From contig JBFMFO010000028.1 of NCBI GenBank assembly GCA_040754095.1, forward strand, positions 1 to 31,626: a DNA stretch of 31,626 nucleotides, written 5' to 3'. Below the pieces are notes generated by a model. It saw only the letters and a list, made by a program, of their open reading frames with translations, made no database searches and was not told where the DNA came from. The translations under genes and the position numbers were made by a program. Of this stretch, positions 21,840 through 29,309 are shown in pieces. Numbering within the stretch: the first letter of the stretch is position 1; every line of letters begins with the position of its first letter. This stretch comes from QYQD01 sp040754095. Its GTDB lineage: Bacteria > Desulfobacterota > QYQD01.

Positions 21840-22445
21840 TTACTCCTTGATGTTACGTTCGGCTATGAATCGGCAGATAGGAGATCCCGTGGAACGGCAT
21901 GAAATCTCGCGGGAGACAAACGTACCCATTCCGGCCGGATAACGAGGCCCATAAACCAGATCCATATAGGAGGCGGTGCATGCATTAAACATATAACATC
22001 GGCCATGCGGTTGAAGGCCATATTCCTCCAGATAACGGCCGGGATCGTAGGCGTTCTTCACTGTCGTGACCAGTCTCTCGCCCGGCACCAGCTCTTCTAC
22101 TTCTATATATCCTATCCCAAAGATATTGGTAAAGGCCACCAGGGCCTGGACTTCATCTTCCGGAGACTTGATCATGGGCAGGATGTGTTCCCGCCAGTGC
22201 ATGGATGTCCGCGCCCCGTGAAAGGTGTGGTAGCCGCATTCCAGCACGGCGTCATAAAGTTTTTGCTCTACTGCCTGCGCCGCATTCTCATCTACCTTAT
22301 GGATGACACGGGAGACGGCCTTAAAGAAGAATTCATTGTAATTTATGGCCGCGTATATCCCAAAAGCAGCCATGATCCCCCGCTCATTACTTTCAATGGG
22401 CAGGCGGGAAGCCAGTTCTATTACCTTTTTGCTGTCTATAGCCAT
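21840..22445 (-). CDS. V4R-like ligand-binding protein (second of pair)
   Basis: 201 residues. The C-terminal VSREISCRSTGSPICRF matches the cysteine-containing end of V4R (4-vinyl reductase) domains, which bind small hydrophobic ligands in signalling and chlorophyll-synthesis proteins. The N-terminal half (AAFGIYAAINYNEFFFKAV, GYHTFHGARTSMHW) is helical. Other cysteines occur in GRCYMFNACTAS. It overlaps the end of the 22436-22957 gene by 10 bases and is followed after 6 bases by the hybrid kinase. No membrane segment. The V4R assignment rests on the C-terminal motif, and the ligand is unknown. Confidence 0.65.
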   Translation of the reverse strand: MAIDSKKVIELASRLPIESNERGIMAAFGIYAAINYNEFFFKAVSRVIHKVDENAAQAVEQKLYDAVLECGYHTFHGARTSMHWREHILPMIKSPEDEVQALVAFTNIFGIGYIEVEELVPGERLVTTVKNAYDPGRYLEEYGLQPHGRCYMFNACTASYMDLVYGPRYPAGMGTFVSREISCRSTGSPICRFIAERNIKE

Positions 22446-22957
22446 CGCTTATTAACTGATACGGTAAATTCACATCGATCGCAGCCCGTAATCATGCAAT
22501 GATCTTCCTCAACCTTATATTTATCCACCGTCCCTCCATAAATGGCCGCCAGTATTCCGGCCAAGAAACCATGGGTCAAATAACAAACAGGCGTCTTGCG
22601 ACGGCCGTATTTGGCCAACCAGCCTACCACATAGTAAGAGGAATCAGCCCAGGCCCTGCCCCCGGATTCATTCAACTGCGAGAGATCCAACCGGCCGAAC
22701 CCCATAACCCGGTACAGTTCAGCGGCGGCCTCCAGCTTGTCCCGATCGGTCTGGTCCTTTCCCAGGCTCAATATATAATTATTGAAATTCAGATAAAATT
22801 CTTCGGCTGCCGCACGGACAAAGACCTCCACCGCATTAATTTCCGCTATTTCTTCAAGCGCCTTGACTAACCCACAATTATAATGATGGCAATGGAGGGA
22901 TACCATCACCCCGTCAAGTTTCATGATATTAAGATTGGGGTCAAAACAGACGAGCAT
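22436..22957 (-). CDS. V4R-like ligand-binding protein (first of pair)
   Basis: 173 residues. It ends DHCMITGCDRCEFTV, a typical V4R C-terminus with three cysteines, and the middle reads PVCYLTHGFLAGILAAIYGG, which also fits V4R-type ligand-binding folds. The N-terminus carries HCHHYNC, an unusual cluster of histidines and cysteines (~22-28) that could bind a metal. It is the first gene of the three-gene set ending with the PAS hybrid kinase. The relation to its neighbour is visible in size and order but the sequences are well diverged. The role as input protein for the kinase is an inference. Confidence 0.65.
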   Translation of the reverse strand: MLVCFDPNLNIMKLDGVMVSLHCHHYNCGLVKALEEIAEINAVEVFVRAAAEEFYLNFNNYILSLGKDQTDRDKLEAAAELYRVMGFGRLDLSQLNESGGRAWADSSYYVVGWLAKYGRRKTPVCYLTHGFLAGILAAIYGGTVDKYKVEEDHCMITGCDRCEFTVSVNKRWL

Positions 22958-23320
22958 GGCAAAGCGATCCTTAGCATCAGCATCTTTAGTGCATGTTAGT
23001 TAATTAACAAATTCCATCGGCAAAAATCAAGTGCTTCTTTAATAAGACCTCGGGGACATGGGCACGATTTCTGGTTGTGCGATGTAGATTAATGAGGAGG
23101 GGTGAGATCTAATGCAGGGGATTGGGTTAGTGGGATTGCAGGAATGCAATAAATAGTTGCAATAACGCAATTATATCCCGGTATTTTAAGAGATGAACCT
23201 ATCTAATCAAGCGGGTATATTTTAATTTTTGTGAACACTATAAGGGCAACCGACAGGAAAGCAGGGCAGAGATAATATTGGCACATTAGTTGCTTATTTT
23301 TTAAGGTCAGGCTGTTAGGC
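22958..23320. other. Gap without a supported gene; possible leader or small RNA
   Basis: This stretch is AT-rich with no convincing reading frame. It contains repeated TTGCAAT/ATTGCA words around 23135-23180 and a GCAAC/GTTGC pair that could fold near 23240-23295. A strong terminator hairpin follows at 23321-23389, so a small RNA or an attenuated leader ending there is possible. No known RNA family was recognised. Confidence 0.35.
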
Positions 23321-23389
23321 ACCGGGAGAGGGAACACAGGGATGATAATTTTGCCCCCTATCTATCCTGTTCCCCTCCCGGTTTTTTTA
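23321..23389 (+). terminator. Strong intrinsic terminator upstream of mrp
   Basis: ACCGGGAG (23321-23328) and GGGAACA (23330-23336) pair with TGTTCCC (23368-23374) and CTCCCGGT (23375-23382), 15 bp with one bulged A, followed by a T7 run. The nearest upstream gene is on the other strand, so it has no obvious protein-coding transcript to end. It stands 120 bases before mrp. Confidence 0.8.
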
Positions 23390-23510
23390 TTGTAATATAC
23401 AAGCGAAGTTAGACCAATGGAGTAGGATACATGAGAATAGCGATTACGGCAAAGGTTCTTTGTGGTTAATCTTTTGATAATACGACGAATAACAGACGAA
23501 AGGGAAAAGC

Positions 23511-24359
23511 ATGGCAGAGGAAAACGGAAAAAGTTGCAGTTGTGATAGCGCGCGGGATGCGGCCCTGGCGGTTCAAGACGAGATGATAAGGGACTCGCTG
23601 GGTAAGATTAAAGATATCCTGCTGGTCATGAGCGGCAAAGGCGGCGTGGGCAAAAGCACGGTGGCCACGAATCTGGCGGTTGGCTTGAGCCAGTCCGGGT
23701 ATAAAGTAGGCCTGATGGATGTTGACCTGCATGGGCCGAATATTCCACGGATGCTTGGGGTTACCGGGCAACCGGAGAATCTCCAGGGGCATCGGGTTGG
23801 GCCGGTAAGGTACTCGGATAACCTCAGGATTATTTCGATCGAATCAGTGATGAGCGATAAAGATCAGGCCGTAATTTGGCGCGGCCCGGTAAAGATTTCG
23901 GCGATTCGTCAATTTCTATCGGATGTGGAATGGGGTGAGATGGATTATCTGATTGTCGATGCCCCTCCGGGAACAGGGGATGAACCGCTGACCGTGGCCC
24001 AGACTATCCCGGAGGCCCGGGCGGTGATCGTGACCACTCCGCAGGAGGTCTCTTTGGCCGATGTCCGTAAATCTATAAACTTTTGTCGTGAAGTAAAGCT
24101 GGAGATACTGGGTATTGTAGAAAATATGAGCGGACAAAAATGTCCGCAGTGCGGGCATGAAATCTCGTTGTTTAAGAGCGGCGGCGGTGAGAGAACGGCC
24201 CGTGATATGGGGATACCGTTTTTAGGCAAAATACCCATTGATCCGGCGGTAGTGACGGCAGGCGATGCCGGCAAACCGTATGTGCTAAATACGGATAATG
24301 GCGTTGCGGCGAAGGCATTTAAGGATTTGATTGATAAGATAATTTCAATGAGCAAATGA
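23511..24359 (+). CDS. mrp: Mrp/NBP35-family iron-sulfur carrier ATPase
   Basis: 282 residues. The deviant Walker A SGKGGVGKST (41-50) of the MinD/ParA class is followed by MDVDLHGPNIPRMLG, VIWRGPVK and VDAPPGTGDEPLT. The C-terminal CPQC pair (C211, C214) binds the transferred [4Fe-4S] cluster at the dimer interface. An N-terminal CSC (9-11) is an extra feature common in anaerobes. Known role: carrying Fe-S clusters to target enzymes. AGGG lies before the ATG. It is followed after 21 bases by a methyltransferase gene, probably the same transcript. Confidence 0.95.
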   Translation: MAEENGKSCSCDSARDAALAVQDEMIRDSLGKIKDILLVMSGKGGVGKSTVATNLAVGLSQSGYKVGLMDVDLHGPNIPRMLGVTGQPENLQGHRVGPVRYSDNLRIISIESVMSDKDQAVIWRGPVKISAIRQFLSDVEWGEMDYLIVDAPPGTGDEPLTVAQTIPEARAVIVTTPQEVSLADVRKSINFCREVKLEILGIVENMSGQKCPQCGHEISLFKSGGGERTARDMGIPFLGKIPIDPAVVTAGDAGKPYVLNTDNGVAAKAFKDLIDKIISMSK

Positions 24360-24380
24360 TGTTTTCCCCGTGTCAGAATT

Positions 24381-25043
24381 TTGTATGGTGATCGGATGGC
24401 GCGAGAGGCCGCTACGGCGTTTGATGCCTTGGCTCGTGAATATGATGCCTGGTATGAAAAGGAGCCGCTTCTTTTTGCTATAGAGCTAGAGGCCATAAAA
24501 TGTGTCTGCCCTTCCCCGGGCAGGCCGTCGCTGGAAGTGGGAACGGGAAGCGGACGTTTTGCCTCGGCCTTGGGGGTTGAGTTTGGAATTGACCCTTCCA
24601 TGACTATGCTTAATCTGGCCAAGGCCAGGGGAGTTATATCCGTCCGGGCCATGGGAGAGGCTATTCCCTTCCAGGGCGAGTCTCTTGCCGCCGTCTTTAT
24701 CCTTTTTACATTGTGTTTTGTACGGCGTCCCTTGAATTTATTTAAAGAATGCGGGCGAGTTTTGCGGCCGGGCGGACGGATAGTCGTCGCCTGCATTAAT
24801 AAAGACAGCGCATGGGGCAAGCTTTATGAGGAAAAGAAGCAGGCCGGGCACCCCTTGTATAGATATGCCACTTTTTATGCTTCTACTGAGGTGGAAGAGT
24901 TACTGATTGCAGCCGGATTCAAAGTGGATAGATCATGCTCGACCCTTTTGCAGCCGCCGGGGCGGGTGGAGTCGATGGAGTATCCGAGAACCGGGATTTT
25001 AGACGAGGCCGGCATTATCCTTTTCTTAGGCGAAAAATGCTGA
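24381..25043 (+). CDS. Class I SAM-dependent methyltransferase
   Basis: 220 residues. FDALAREYDAWYE is the usual N-terminal helix of the Methyltransf_11 group. Motif I is SLEVGTGSGRFASAL (binding SAM), motif II GIDPSMTMLNLAKARG, and the post-core RVLRPGGRIVVACIN. The substrate cannot be read from the sequence. Two starts are possible, ATG 24381 and ATG 24396; neither has a strong ribosome site, and coupling with mrp is likely. It is cytoplasmic, with no membrane segment. Confidence 0.85.
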   Translation: MYGDRMAREAATAFDALAREYDAWYEKEPLLFAIELEAIKCVCPSPGRPSLEVGTGSGRFASALGVEFGIDPSMTMLNLAKARGVISVRAMGEAIPFQGESLAAVFILFTLCFVRRPLNLFKECGRVLRPGGRIVVACINKDSAWGKLYEEKKQAGHPLYRYATFYASTEVEELLIAAGFKVDRSCSTLLQPPGRVESMEYPRTGILDEAGIILFLGEKC

Positions 25044-25169
25044 ATTGTGAATGTGGGGAAATTTGTTATGGCGTGGAAAAGTTGTTGACATCAGGAACAG
25101 GATGAATAAGATAGCTGTCAAATTTTGCCGTCTTCATTTTGGCTTACCGGTTTGCGGGAGGGATACGAC

Positions 25170-25583
25170 ATGGGTACTAAATTGAGCTTAAGTAGTTTTA
25201 AAAATCCATTATTGGTGTTGTCGGTAACCGTCTGGTTCACAGCTTTTCTTCTGTTTCCGGCCTTAGCCACGGCCGCCCTTTCCGACTCCATTCTGAGCAG
25301 CCCGGGGGCATCCCTGGCGCGGGAGGCAGAGCTGGCTAAGGTCAGGCAGGCCCTGGAGAACAAGATAGCCGTGCAGAAGCTAAAGGATTTTGGCCTGAGC
25401 CCGGACGAGGTCTCAGGCAAGCTATCTTCGATGACCGATGAGCAGATTCATCGCCTGTCTTCGCTTTCTGATCGCATCACGGCCGGCGGTGATGGGGTAG
25501 GCACGGTCATCGGCGTATTGCTCATTATTATTCTGATCATAGTAATTATCAAGCTTCTGGACAAAAAGATTATCATAAGATAA
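25170..25583 (+). CDS. PA2779-family membrane protein
   Basis: About 137 residues from ATG 25170, with GGGAGG seven bases upstream. It has a signal-like segment (LVLSVTVWFTAFLLFPALATA), then a helical part whose LAREAELAKVRQALENKIAV, LKDFGLSPDEV and MTDEQIHRLSSL motifs are those of the PA2779 family. It ends in a very hydrophobic helix (VIGVLLIIILIIVIIKLL) and a short KK tail. So it is an exported or inner-membrane protein with one C-terminal anchor. The next gene, 7 bases downstream, is its usual partner, a PA2778-type cysteine peptidase. The function of the pair is not established. Confidence 0.85.
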   Translation: MGTKLSLSSFKNPLLVLSVTVWFTAFLLFPALATAALSDSILSSPGASLAREAELAKVRQALENKIAVQKLKDFGLSPDEVSGKLSSMTDEQIHRLSSLSDRITAGGDGVGTVIGVLLIIILIIVIIKLLDKKIIIR

Positions 25584-25590
25584 CGCCATC

Positions 25591-26199
25591 GTGACCCCAT
25601 TCCTTTCCGTGGCCTGGCACAGGAATATAGGATTGATTGCCGTCGTTCTACAGATTTTTTTGACGGCCTCCTGCAGCCGCATAACTACACGTCTCCAGAT
25701 TATTGAGGCAATTACACGCGGAGAGGAACGGGGGCACTACATCCCTTCCGTCCCTTTTATTTATCAAAAAGATAAGCGTTGCGGGACGGCGGCCCTGGCC
25801 GGCGTCCTTCACTATTATGGGGATCCAATCAGTGAGGAGGCAATTGCCGGAGAGGTTTTTTCTCCGGAGCTGAGGGGCACATTGCTATCCGACCTGGAAA
25901 ATTTTGCCCGCCGCCGGGGATTCTACACCCGTGTCTATCCGGGAAGTCTGTCCGACCTCAAAAGGCATATCGAACGTAATGAACCTGTTATTATCCTTAT
26001 CGATGAGGGTTTTTCAGCCTATCAACGTCCCCATTACCTCGTAGCGGTGGGGTACAGTGAAAAACGGGGACTGATGATTGTCCATACCGGGACAGAGGCC
26101 GATGCCCTCTGGTCCTACGGACGGCTGGAATCGGCCTGGGCCCGGATGAATTATCTTTGCCTCATTATTATGCCTGTTTCTAAGGCCACAAAAGAGTGA
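25591..26199 (+). CDS. PA2778-family C39-like cysteine peptidase, lipoprotein
   Basis: 202 residues from GTG 25591. Lipoprotein signal: GLIAVVLQIFLTASC, with the lipid cysteine at C28. The peptidase domain has catalytic C64 (KRCGTAALAG) and H148 (RPHYLVAVGY), matching C39-like papain folds. The usual C-terminal TPR part of the PA2778 family is missing here and appears as the separate next gene, one base downstream. Substrate unknown; location probably periplasmic, membrane-anchored. The start has a poor ribosome site, so coupling to the upstream gene is likely. Confidence 0.85.
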   Translation: MTPFLSVAWHRNIGLIAVVLQIFLTASCSRITTRLQIIEAITRGEERGHYIPSVPFIYQKDKRCGTAALAGVLHYYGDPISEEAIAGEVFSPELRGTLLSDLENFARRRGFYTRVYPGSLSDLKRHIERNEPVIILIDEGFSAYQRPHYLVAVGYSEKRGLMIVHTGTEADALWSYGRLESAWARMNYLCLIIMPVSKATKE

Positions 26200-26200
26200 T

Positions 26201-26923
26201 ATGCGTTCTATTATCTCTAAAAGATCCCGGGCCTTTGTGCTGTGCTGGATCCTTTTGTGCCTGGGCTGCGGAAAATTGCCGGAAATCGTCATTCTTCACG
26301 ATCCGCTCACGGCGGAGGAACACAATAATCTGGGCGTGTCCTATGAGGCGCGGGGGGAATATAGTTTGGCAGAGCGCGAGTATAAGGAGGCATTAAAGAT
26401 AAGGAAAGACCTCTTTTGCGCCCAATTTAACCTCGGGAACCTCTACTTAAAGATGGGACAAGAGAGCGAGGCGGAAGACGCCTACAAAAAGGCTATAGCC
26501 CTTGATCCCGCCCGCCCCGATCCCTATAACAATCTGGCCCATCTTTATCTTCAGGGCGGCCGCCATCCGGATGAAGCGCAAAAAATGGCTGAAAAGGCCG
26601 TGAGTTTATCCGGCCTTACGCCTGGGCGTGTCTTCGAGCGGCGCCATCGTTATCTGGATACATTAGGCATGGCTTATCTTGCTAAAGGAGAGGTCGATAA
26701 GGCCATCCGGTATTTAGAGGAGGCGCTTGACATGGCGCCGGTTGAGGATAATGCCTTTCTGGTTGAGGCTTACGGACATCTGGCCGGGACCTATCGGATG
26801 AAAGGGGACGAAGTCCAGGCAAAAAAATATCTAGACGAGATGATAAAAATCGAGGGTTCCGTTGGAAGCCCCAAAAATCCCTCTCCCTTGACGGGAGAGG
26901 GTTGGGGTGAGGGTGAAAAATAA
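26201..26923 (+). CDS. TPR lipoprotein linked to the PA2778 peptidase
   Basis: 240 residues. Lipoprotein signal: FVLCWILLCLGC, with lipidation near C24. Four or so tetratricopeptide repeats follow (HNNLGVSYEARGEYSLAE, AQFNLGNLYLKMGQESEAE, PYNNLAHLYLQGG, LDTLGMAYLAKGEVDKA). The last ~15 residues (NPSPLTGEGWGEGEK) are not TPR: they are encoded by the GC-rich palindromic repeat at 26872-26915, which has extended the gene. It completes in trans the peptidase-TPR architecture that is one polypeptide in typical PA2778 proteins. Confidence 0.87.
   Translation: MRSIISKRSRAFVLCWILLCLGCGKLPEIVILHDPLTAEEHNNLGVSYEARGEYSLAEREYKEALKIRKDLFCAQFNLGNLYLKMGQESEAEDAYKKAIALDPARPDPYNNLAHLYLQGGRHPDEAQKMAEKAVSLSGLTPGRVFERRHRYLDTLGMAYLAKGEVDKAIRYLEEALDMAPVEDNAFLVEAYGHLAGTYRMKGDEVQAKKYLDEMIKIEGSVGSPKNPSPLTGEGWGEGEK
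26872..26915 (+). repeat. GC-rich palindromic repeat forming the 3' end of the TPR gene
   Basis: CCCTCTCCC (26879-26887) and GGGAGAGGG (26893-26901) form a 9-bp hairpin with loop TTGAC, followed by TTGGGGTGAGGGTGA. This word set is a common dispersed repeat in many bacterial genomes (known from experience). Here it encodes the last residues of the TPR protein. Confidence 0.8.
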
Positions 26924-26977
26924 ACCGCTTTAAGTTATTTATCCATCTGCCGATAAAACAATAAAGGAGGCAGGGCC

Positions 26978-27430
26978 ATGAAGATAAAAGAGACAGTAAC
27001 CCATTTGCCTGGCGGGGCTGGCCGGTTACAGCCCGGGAAAAAAACAGAAGGGGCGTCCTTTCGGGATGTCTTTTCCAAAGTTGCGGGGAAGGCAGATCAA
27101 GCGCCTGCGAGCGCAGGACTAAATAATGCGGCGCCGCTTTCTTCCATTGATGCGCTGGCCGCTCCGGGGACAGATACCAGGCTCCGGGGAGTGGCCAGGG
27201 CAGAGGAATTGATTGCCCTTCTGGATCAATATCGTATGACCCTCGCTGATCCAAAAAAAACCCTGAAAGATGCCGGTCTCCTGCTTAATTCGGCTGATGA
27301 GAAGGTCAGACAGCTTGATTCTATCATCCAGGGATTGCCTTCAGGCGACCCGCTCAAAAGGCTTCTGAATGAAACAGGGGTTATTATTGCGGTTGAGACC
27401 ATCAAATTCAATAGAGGCGACTATCTTTAA
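26978..27430 (+). CDS. Unknown 150-residue protein
   Basis: 150 residues with no signal peptide or membrane segment. GGAGG is nine bases before the ATG. The N-terminal ~60 residues are low complexity (G, A, K; ASFRDVFSKVAGKADQAPASA). The C-terminal ~85 are helical and more conserved in look (RAEELIALLDQYRMTL, DPKKTLKDAGLLLNSADEKV, EKVRQLDSIIQGLPSGDPLK) and end in AVETIKFNRGDYL. The bipartite layout with a disordered N-terminus resembles small flagellar or secretion accessory proteins, but no such genes are nearby and I do not assign a function. It ends 76 bases before the convergent YjbQ gene. Confidence 0.7.
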   Translation: MKIKETVTHLPGGAGRLQPGKKTEGASFRDVFSKVAGKADQAPASAGLNNAAPLSSIDALAAPGTDTRLRGVARAEELIALLDQYRMTLADPKKTLKDAGLLLNSADEKVRQLDSIIQGLPSGDPLKRLLNETGVIIAVETIKFNRGDYL

Positions 27431-27506
27431 TCCACAGATTACGCAGATTACGCATATTTTCATGAATTATTGGGTTAAATTCCCAGAAGCTTGCTTCAGT
27501 CCCTCC

Positions 27507-27905
27507 TTACCCCTCAATGACCTTAACATAAACCCTTCGGGTGCGCGGACCATCAAATTCGCAGAAGAAGATGCTCTGCCACGTACCCAGTAGGAACTTG
27601 CCTGATTCCACAATTACCTTTACCGAAGAGCCCATGATACTGGCCTTTATATGGGCCGGCGAGTTGCCCTCAGCGTGACAGTAGGGAAAACGAAAAGGTA
27701 TTACCTCATTCAGGATGGCCAGGATGTCCTTTTGCACGTCTGGATCCGCCCCTTCATTAATGGTAACCCCGGCGGTGGTATGGGGGATAAAGATACAGCA
27801 TAGCCCATCCCGGACACCTTTTTCTGTTACAACCCGCTCCACCTGTCTGGTTATGTCTATTAATTCAGTCTGATTTGTCGTCCTTATAGTGATAGCGGTA
27901 GCCAT
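27507..27905 (-). CDS. yjbQ: YjbQ/UPF0047 family protein
   Basis: 132 residues, the usual length. Family signatures are all present: IFIPHTTAGVTINEGADPDV, HAEGNSPAHIKASIMGSS and LGTWQSIFFCEFDGPRTRRV. The histidines of these motifs form the metal or phosphate site. Members can show weak thiamine-phosphate synthase activity in vitro, but the true role is unclear. It lies 21 bases upstream of nothing on its strand except the end of the 28994-27927 gene, so it probably shares that transcript. It looks intact and single-domain. Confidence 0.93.
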   Translation of the reverse strand: MATAITIRTTNQTELIDITRQVERVVTEKGVRDGLCCIFIPHTTAGVTINEGADPDVQKDILAILNEVIPFRFPYCHAEGNSPAHIKASIMGSSVKVIVESGKFLLGTWQSIFFCEFDGPRTRRVYVKVIEG

Positions 27906-27926
27906 GGACGTGTTCCTCTTAAGATG

Positions 27927-28994
27927 TCAGCCTTGAGCCTCGGCTATCAGCAACCTGACTATTACCGTTGTTCCTTTGCCAGGTTCGCTTTCGATGTGGA
28001 TGGTCCCGTTTGATCCGGTCACTATCTGATAAGCCGTCCATAAACCAAGCCCCGGTGCCCGGGTCCCTTTTGTAGTGAAGAAAGGCAGAAAGACCCTGGA
28101 GCTGTCTTCGCGCGTGACCCCTGATCCCTGGTCAATGAATCGAATCTCGACCATGTCCTGCTCCCTGATCCGGCTTATGTTAACCTCGATGCCTCCTTTG
28201 CCATGCATGGCCGCGACGGCATTCTGCACGATTTTTTCAAAGGCCATGGAGATATTGTCCAGAGCCTTTACAGATAAGTTTTGACTGTCACCGGTAACCT
28301 TTATGGTGAAGGGCGCGAATTTTTTTTGGAGTGAGGAGAGGACGGAAGGAAGGGCGATCTTTACAATCTCTTTCTCGTTTATGTATGAGGTGACGGAAAG
28401 AAGCTCGTTCACTACCTCTGTTACGCGCAGAGCGGCGTCAATAACAGACCTTAAGCGATCCTGGGCCTTGTCAATCTCATCATTTTGCAGATGCTCGAGG
28501 GCAAGGTCCCCCAGGGCCACTACCGTGGTCATCCTGTTGTTCAATGTGTCGGCCAGGCCCCGCACCAGTTCCAGGAGGGCGTCCTGTTTCTCTTTTTGTT
28601 TGGCTATTTCCCCCAGGCGTTGTCTATCCAGGGCCCGTTGCACCTTAAAGAGGAGATCAGCCTGTTCACAGGGTTTAAGGATATAGTCCATGGCCCCGTC
28701 ATACATGGCATTTACGGCCGTTTCAACGGAAGAATGCCCGGTTATCATGAGAACTATGGATTCGGGCGAGATTTTTTTGACCTCTTTAAGAAGGGTGAGG
28801 CCATCCATCCCTTCCATAATCAGGTCGGTAAGGATCAGGTTGTAAAATTCGCGGTTCAGATTGACCATAGCCTCCTTGCCGCTGCTGACCGGCGTGACCT
28901 GATAGCCGTCTCGTTCCAGCATATTGGTCAGGATGTCCAGAGTGAGCTTGTCATCATCTACAACCAGGATTTTTTGGGGCGCTGTATTGGCCAT
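27927..28994 (-). CDS. Receiver-ATPase two-component protein lacking the phospho-accepting histidine
   Basis: 355 residues. The receiver domain at ~8-122 has D13-D15, phospho-acceptor D57 (LILTDLIMEG) and K107 (YILKPC). A short linker leads to a HisKA-like helix where GLADTLNNRM replaces the expected GxAHDxNN: the histidine position is D149. The HATPase domain is intact, with N box (KIVQNAVAAM, N258), G1 (DQGSGV, D288), F box (PFFTTKG) and G2 (APGLGLWTAYQ). It is probably a regulator that binds ATP but cannot phosphorylate itself in the usual way, or that acts as a phosphatase. It is cytoplasmic and precedes yjbQ. Confidence 0.9.
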   Translation of the reverse strand: MANTAPQKILVVDDDKLTLDILTNMLERDGYQVTPVSSGKEAMVNLNREFYNLILTDLIMEGMDGLTLLKEVKKISPESIVLMITGHSSVETAVNAMYDGAMDYILKPCEQADLLFKVQRALDRQRLGEIAKQKEKQDALLELVRGLADTLNNRMTTVVALGDLALEHLQNDEIDKAQDRLRSVIDAALRVTEVVNELLSVTSYINEKEIVKIALPSVLSSLQKKFAPFTIKVTGDSQNLSVKALDNISMAFEKIVQNAVAAMHGKGGIEVNISRIREQDMVEIRFIDQGSGVTREDSSRVFLPFFTTKGTRAPGLGLWTAYQIVTGSNGTIHIESEPGKGTTVIVRLLIAEAQG

Positions 28995-29085
28995 ATTTTT
29001 ACCTGATGGGTTATAGGAATATTATGGGTATTTGGATTTCATGTCAAGAAATCTGTGTTTTGCATTTTTTAGGGAACCCCTATGT

Positions 29086-29230
29086 TTCTGAGCGTAACTT
29101 GCTGGAGCAGCGGGGTACCCATCGAGGGCGAGCAGGAAGGAGAAAGCCCGCCCTTTAGTGGCGGGAAGGGGCAGGTATTCCCCGCCTGCAAGCCCCGATA
29201 GGGTCGCTGCGCAAGCCGTGAAGCGAAGAG
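29086..29230 (+). repeat. Dispersed structured repeat, copy B
   Basis: This matches copy A (12389-12535) in the opposite orientation at roughly 80%. It starts GAGCGTAACTTGCTG and ends GCAAGCCGTGAAGCGAAG. Pairs: CAGCG (29108-29112) with CGCTG (29205-29209), ACCC-ATCG with CGAT-A-GGGT, GCAGG with CCTGC, and an inner hairpin CCCGCC-CTTTAGT-GGCGGG. It fills the gap between the divergent receiver-ATPase and M24 peptidase genes, about 80 bases before the latter. The remaining bases of 28995-29309 hold no gene. Confidence 0.75.
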
Positions 29231-29309
29231 ACTAGGGGGCCCTAAAAAGAAGAAAACTCCGGATCTAATTTTTACCTTGACGTATGGGCAGTTTGGTGAG
29301 AAGTAAATT

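Noticed and set aside
23240..23300. Resemblance to the bacterial SRP RNA (GGAAAGCAGGGCAGA-like string)
   Set aside because: The conserved GGAAGCAGC apical loop and its pairing are not present.
23313..23319. GTTAGGC as a second integron box
   Set aside because: There is no matching GCCTAAC or attC stem nearby; the match is a chance heptamer next to a terminator.
23945..24820. Minus-strand frame of 291 codons opposite mrp and the methyltransferase
   Set aside because: The plus strand holds two recognisable enzymes with full motifs; the antisense frame has no family-like motif or ribosome site.
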